Shown here one piece after another: positions 54,601-57,825 of a stretch of DNA of 57,825 bases. Numbering within the stretch: position 1 is the stretch's first letter; every line of letters begins with the position of its first letter. The position numbers and the translations under genes were made by a program. The stretch spans positions 1 to 57,825 of the forward strand of contig CACJRF010000011.1 in NCBI GenBank assembly GCA_902595755.1. The letters are read 5' to 3'. Origin of the DNA: an uncultured Alphaproteobacteria bacterium (GTDB lineage Bacteria > Pseudomonadota > Alphaproteobacteria > Methylaequorales > Methylaequoraceae). The notes beneath the pieces are model-generated. The model had not been told where the DNA came from and did no database searches. It worked only from the letters and a program-made list of their open reading frames with translations.

Positions 54601-57600
54601 TTAGTTCCTGTAAGATCTATAACTTTTGGCAAAATCTCAAAGTTTGTTGTATAGCTCCCTAGGGTATAATTGCTAGCATTAGGGCCTGTTAAGGCTAAAT
54701 TAACTGAGGTCACAGTTTTATTAGCACCAACATCAGCAGAGGCAACTGTTCCTTGTCCAGACAAGCTTACAGTTTCTCCTGTTAATAAATTACTAAGAAG
54801 TAAATCAGAGCTATCAATAACGTTTGTGCCATCATATTGTCTGTTACCGGTTATGTTCACAGATAAAGGTGAAATATTAAATGTGTGTGTTCCTCCAATT
54901 AATGTGTAATTACTAGCTGAACCTGACCCATCACCTAATGTTAAAGAGCCCAATGTAATAACTTTATTCATTTCTACAGAATTATCTGGAACTGACCCTG
55001 TTCCGCTAATAGTTAGAGTTTCACCTGAAATTATATTTCCAAAAGAATTAATATCTGAACTTAAAACATCAGTTGAAGCATCATAAGCTCTAATTCCATC
55101 GAGATTAATTACTTTTTGAGTGACATCCATAGTAGCTGAATTAAGCCTATAGTTACTTGGATTACCCGATCCTGAAGCTAAAGCCATTGTTCCCAGAGTA
55201 ACAGATTTAGAACTTCCAACATTTGCATTAGATATTGACCCCGTCCCTGTCAGGGCAAGTGTTTCACCACCTTGTAAACTGTCAAAAGTTGGCGTTAATG
55301 AACTACCTGAAACACTGGTTGTGCCATCATACTCTCTTGATAATGTTACATTAAGTGTTCTTGGAACTACGGTTACATTTATAGTAGCTCCAGTTAAAGT
55401 ATAATTACTAGCGAGTCCTGTTCCATCTGCTATTGCTAATGTATTATTATTAGTTATTGTTTGAGATCCTGCACTTGCAGCACCTAAAACTCCAGAACCT
55501 GTTAATGTCAAATTCTCACCACTTACACCTGATGTAATTGTAAGAATAGAACTATCAGCCGTTACAGTGCTATCATACAAACGTGAACCAGATATACTCA
55601 CTGGCCTACCTGTTATGTCAGCAGTAAGAGAGTTAATTGAATAATTACTTGCTGTTCCTGTCCCGTCAGCTAATGCAAGGTTAACTGATGTTACTGTTTT
55701 ACCGGTTCCAACATTTTTAGATGTAATTGTTCCAGAACCGGAAACAGCTAAAGTTTCACCTCCAACGATATTAGTAAAAGTTGAAAAATCTGACCCGTTA
55801 ATTGTTGTTGATCCATCGTAAATTCTTGAAGCTCCTAAATCTAATGGGCGTTGAGTTATATCAACTGTGGCTGATGACAAAGCATAATTTGAAGCATTCC
55901 CACTTCCACTAGCCAATGCTAATGTTCCAAGGGTAACTGACTTACTATTGCCTACATTAGCAGTTGTTGTTCCAGATCCAGTTAAGCTTAGTGTGTCAGT
56001 TCCGGCTAAATTATTGATTGTCGTCAGGTCAGTTCCGTTAACAGTTGTTGTTCCATCATAGATTCTTGAACCACTTGCTGTAACTGATCTAGTTGTTACA
56101 TCCATAGTAGCAGTGCCCGATAAGTCATAATTCGAAGCAACTCCAGTGTTATCAGCTATTGCTAATGTATTAAGTGTAATGGTTTTGCCTGTACCAACTG
56201 CTGATGTAGTAAGTGTTCCGGTTCCACTTAAAGTAAGTGTTTCTGATCCAACTAGTCCTGTTAAACTTAGATTTGATGGACTGGCTGTACTTGTCGCGTC
56301 ATAAACTTTACTACCTGTTAGTCCAATTGTTTTTTTAGTTATAGTTGCTGAGTATGTACCGCCATTTAGCGTGTAGTTTGATGCTGTTCCTGTTCCATCG
56401 GTAAGTGATAACGAGCTTACGGTAATATCCGATGTTCCAAATGTTCCTACATTGTTGGAATTTATTGTTATGCTTCCGGATGTATTTAGTGTTTCAACTC
56501 CAACTAGATTGGACAGTGTTACAGACCCTGAATTTATGGTGGTATTAGCATCATATGCTTTAGTTGCAGAAAAGTTTAGTGGTCTTTGGTTCACATCAAA
56601 GGTGGCTGAGCTAAGACTATAATTTGAAGCACTTCCTGTATTATCAGCTAAGGCGAGTGTTCCTAATGAAACAGATTTACTTGTTCCAACATTTTGATCA
56701 ACGATTGTACCTGAACCTGTAACCGCAAGTGCTTCACCAGAAATTATGTTTGTAAATGTTGTTATATCTGTGTTAGCTACTGTTGTTGTTCCGTCATAAA
56801 CACGACTTCCAGAAAGAGTTATAGGACGAGTTGTTACATCAAAGGTACCACTTGTAAGATTGTAGTTTGAAGACTCCCCCCCGTTACTTCCATCTGCTAT
56901 CGTTAATGTTCCAAGTGTTAATACTTTATTCGTTCCTACTGAAGGTGCCGCAATTGTTCCTGAACCATTTAGTGTTAATGTTTCTGTAAGAGCTAGTCCA
57001 TTAAATATTGATATATCTGATGCAGCAACGGTAGTATTACCATCATAAATTTTTGACCCATCAATTGTTATTGTTTGTTTAGTTATATTAAATGTCTTTG
57101 TGCCAATCATATAGTTTGAGGCAAGTCCTGTATTATCTGATAGACTGAAGGAAACGTCAGTTACTGATTTATTTGATCCAACATCTTTTGAAACAACTGT
57201 ACCTGTGCCGGTTAATGTTAGAGTTTCACTTCCAATAAGATTACCAATTGTTAAATCACTATTACTTACTGTGGTTGTTCCGTCATAAGACCTTGTACCT
57301 GACAATATCACGCTTCTTGGTGTAATATTGAAAGAGTCACTAGTAATAGTATAGTTTGAAACTAGTCCAGTTCCGTCGGTTAATCTTAAACCTGTAGTGA
57401 AGTCACTAGCAGTTTTACCAGTTGCTGTTTCCATTGCTGATTGGTGGGTCGATAGTGTAAATATATCTTTGGTTGTACTAGTGCCGCCAACATTGCTAGC
57501 ATTTGATGCAAGATTTGCAAAACTTATAGAGGACTTTGTTGCATCTGTGTAATTAACAACAAAATATTGGCCTACACCGCCTGAAGTTTCAAGTAATCCC

Positions 57601-57825
57601 AAGGCTCGCTGAAGAAAATCTGAATCGCTTTCACCTGAATTTTTAGAAAGTGAAGAACTACCAGTTCCTGGCCAATTAACAGCGCCGTCACCTGCCTGAC
57701 TTGAAATCTTTTTATAAGAAGCAGAATTTAGATCTCCATCCAAAATTGTACTTGTTCCTGTGCTATATGTACCAACATTTGAACTAGTTGTTAAAATTGA
57801 ATCATTAATTGTTAACGTTTCCCCA
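51699..57825 (-). CDS. giant YDG/MBG-repeat surface protein, partial (N-terminus beyond right edge)
   Basis: The frame is open from 51699 to the right edge, over 2,040 residues with no start inside; the listed TTG at 57743 is only an internal codon. The sequence consists of at least 22 tandem units of about 80 residues, each GSRVYDGTTTV ... GETLTLSGSGTV ... SVTLGTLALADGTG.ASNYSL, the YDG/MBG_2 module of large adhesins. After the last repeat come a basic linker (about 40 residues, Arg/Thr/Ser-rich) and the end PCILKSGYCN with a Cys pair. Such proteins are usually secreted by two-partner systems; no partner is in view. Base composition is visibly less AT-rich than neighbours. The N-terminal secretion domain should lie beyond the window. 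Confidence 0.88.
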   Translation of the reverse strand, partial: GETLTINDSILTTSSNVGTYSTGTSTILDGDLNSASYKKISSQAGDGAVNWPGTGSSSLSKNSGESDSDFLQRALGLLETSGGVGQYFVVNYTDATKSSISFANLASNASNVGGTSTTKDIFTLSTHQSAMETATGKTASDFTTGLRLTDGTGLVSNYTITSDSFNITPRSVILSGTRSYDGTTTVSNSDLTIGNLIGSETLTLTGTGTVVSKDVGSNKSVTDVSFSLSDNTGLASNYMIGTKTFNITKQTITIDGSKIYDGNTTVAASDISIFNGLALTETLTLNGSGTIAAPSVGTNKVLTLGTLTIADGSNGGESSNYNLTSGTFDVTTRPITLSGSRVYDGTTTVANTDITTFTNIISGEALAVTGSGTIVDQNVGTSKSVSLGTLALADNTGSASNYSLSSATFDVNQRPLNFSATKAYDANTTINSGSVTLSNLVGVETLNTSGSITINSNNVGTFGTSDITVSSLSLTDGTGTASNYTLNGGTYSATITKKTIGLTGSKVYDATSTASPSNLSLTGLVGSETLTLSGTGTLTTSAVGTGKTITLNTLAIADNTGVASNYDLSGTATMDVTTRSVTASGSRIYDGTTTVNGTDLTTINNLAGTDTLSLTGSGTTTANVGNSKSVTLGTLALASGSGNASNYALSSATVDITQRPLDLGASRIYDGSTTINGSDFSTFTNIVGGETLAVSGSGTITSKNVGTGKTVTSVNLALADGTGTASNYSINSLTADITGRPVSISGSRLYDSTVTADSSILTITSGVSGENLTLTGSGVLGAASAGSQTITNNNTLAIADGTGLASNYTLTGATINVTVVPRTLNVTLSREYDGTTSVSGSSLTPTFDSLQGGETLALTGTGSISNANVGSSKSVTLGTMALASGSGNPSNYRLNSATMDVTQKVINLDGIRAYDASTDVLSSDINSFGNIISGETLTISGTGSVPDNSVEMNKVITLGSLTLGDGSGSASNYTLIGGTHTFNISPLSVNITGNRQYDGTNVIDSSDLLLSNLLTGETVSLSGQGTVASADVGANKTVTSVNLALTGPNASNYTLGSYTTNFEILPKVIDLTGTKVYDGQTTVPNANLTVTTGISGESLGLKGSGSVISAAVGTGKSISLGTLQLDSIGSGSDSNYTLSGGTHTFDITKRALTFTSSRDYDGTAIANTSGLTFSLSNLVSGEALLLSGSGTVASKDVSAGTQNITLGTIALVDNTGVGSNYSLTSGTMDINQKQVNLSGTKVYDSNSTLNNSIVSVASGLVGSETLGLTGDVVTNSANVGTYLASAGQLNVGSTTIALADGTNGGLGNNYSINEGTFTITQRAVTISGTRVYDGSKTVSSSDITTFNNIAGGETLTLSGSGTFLESEGVGSGKTINVTGLTLGNGTGTASNYSLSGGSFAVTPRSVTLTTSRNFDNSKDVDATNLSVIFNNLVGSETLSLSGLGSVSSENVATGQQSVTLGTLTLTDNTGVASNYSLSSATLDINEKPISLSGTKVYDALTTAASSALTISGTVGGQDLTLSGNGTLATGADAGTNKTINTTGLSLGDGVSGTPGTASNYSLVGGTHQMSVTQKPVTISGSKFYDSTTNVSSSDINTFNDTVGGQTLAITGSGSVSTAVAGSGKTILLGTLTLTDGTGLASNYSLSGGTFDINSRQVNIAGSRIYDGTTSANGPDLVVTTGVGSEILTVNGAGSISSANVGNNKAVTTGTLALSSGSGNASNYQLGTITLSVTERPVNIDLEKIYDATSTAAGSDLKTNGITNTVLGHSLTLNGTGTMTSTGVGVDKSVTIGTLSLSGAQASNYTLTGGNHTIDVTPRTTNASGSRHYDGSLSVRGSVFTNFTNVVGSDTVTLSGTGTITTNPSVGSKGVSLGTLASAHPNYTLGSASMTVTQRPVSLRGSRIADGNLVVDASELSIGNLANSENLTLSGSGSINASRAGTSENINLLSLSISNGSGASAGSVTNYTLVGGRHLMTLRHRLTSVQRIRNIMTSGFSGKSVVRTPSRTTHRRVPAIAERISISTPDQSVSVNPCILKSGYCN
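51890..57325 (-). repeat. 22 tandem YDG/MBG protein repeats (about 245 bp each)
   Basis: Counting the YDG-like core from the right, I find 22 units between about 57325 and 51890. All are related but none are near-identical; they share the YD core, a G-E-(T)-L block and an SNY near the end. Deviations include FDN in unit 16 (near 53570) and ADG in unit 22 (near 52110). One further half-repeat lies to the right of a non-repeat insertion (about 57390-57745). Confidence 0.85.

Noticed and set aside
53149-54909. Several plus-strand ORFs of 60-80 codons opposite the repeat gene
   Set aside because: They are antisense shadows of a compositionally biased Ser/Thr/Gly/Val-rich repeat gene, which suppresses stops on the other strand.
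51890-57325. Regular repeats that could suggest a CRISPR array or tandem DNA satellite
   Set aside because: The period is about 245 bp, the units are diverged at DNA level and conserved as protein modules in one open frame.
1-57825. tRNA, rRNA, insertion sequences, prophage or integrase genes
   Set aside because: I looked through the few intergenic gaps and the gene products and found no tRNA-like cloverleaf, rRNA segment, transposase or integrase.

Overview
This window looks like a gene-dense, very AT-rich (streamlined) alphaproteobacterial chromosome, probably marine and possibly of the low-GC Rhodospirillales/AEGEAN-169/HIMB59 kind. The exact lineage cannot be fixed from sequence reading alone. 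The alphaproteobacterial signs are acnA next to the ccm genes, hemC-hemD-mitofilin-hemY with the zinc-ribbon form of HemY, tsaD-gpsA-YciI-acs, DUF1674 (SdhAF4) next to rsmB, heparinase II/III and purH, a bacterial SUV3-like helicase and an IalB-family protein. I see no tRNA, rRNA, insertion sequence, prophage or CRISPR array.

Layout. 1-3930 (minus): a SUV3-like RNA helicase cut by the left edge, preceded on its strand by aconitase. 3967-10019 (plus): a complete nine-gene cytochrome c maturation operon (ccmABCDEFGHI) with overlapping genes. 10014-12291 (minus): pabC and pabB (p-aminobenzoate branch of folate synthesis). 12345-13625: a DadA-like FAD oxidoreductase. 13622-15395 (minus): a small cNMP-binding protein coupled to an odd, diverged replication/polymerase-like protein. 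15413-21087: YggT, folD, argG, an IalB-like secreted protein, two tandem EamA transporters and an aldo/keto reductase. 21186-28817: BI-1, then a membrane-lipid modification cluster (DUF6134, SDR and SnoaL-like genes facing DUF3833, GPH transporter, CFA-type methyltransferase, DUF1365 and FAD oxidase). This resembles the singlet-oxygen-induced cluster of other bacteria, but no sigma/anti-sigma pair is present.

28818-29233 is the only long stretch without a conventional gene. It holds a strong sigma70-type promoter embedded in a perfect 11-bp inverted repeat, a 27-codon hydrophobic ORF and a 13-bp terminator hairpin. 29234-32965 is an envelope block (secreted 4-Cys protein, PAP2 phosphatase, ArnT-like GT-C transferase, GT2, LABN membrane protein), probably for lipid A/LPS decoration. 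32962-41733 is housekeeping: AlkA-like glycosylase, heme genes hemY-mitofilin-hemD-hemC, tsaD-gpsA-YciI and acs. 41735-50460 is the alphaproteobacterial sdhAF4 / rsmB / heparinase / purH neighbourhood, interrupted by a three-gene polysaccharide module (TviB-like dehydrogenase, WecA/WbpL-like initiating transferase, WbpM-like dehydratase). 50457-51662 is a UMF1-type MFS protein.

51699 to the right edge is one giant repetitive surface-protein gene: at least 22 tandem YDG/MBG-type repeats, a basic linker and a C-terminal cysteine pair.

A striking global property is that all nine convergent protein-gene junctions overlap (4-39 bp, six cases) or abut within 0-1 bp (three cases). This leaves no room for ordinary intergenic terminators.
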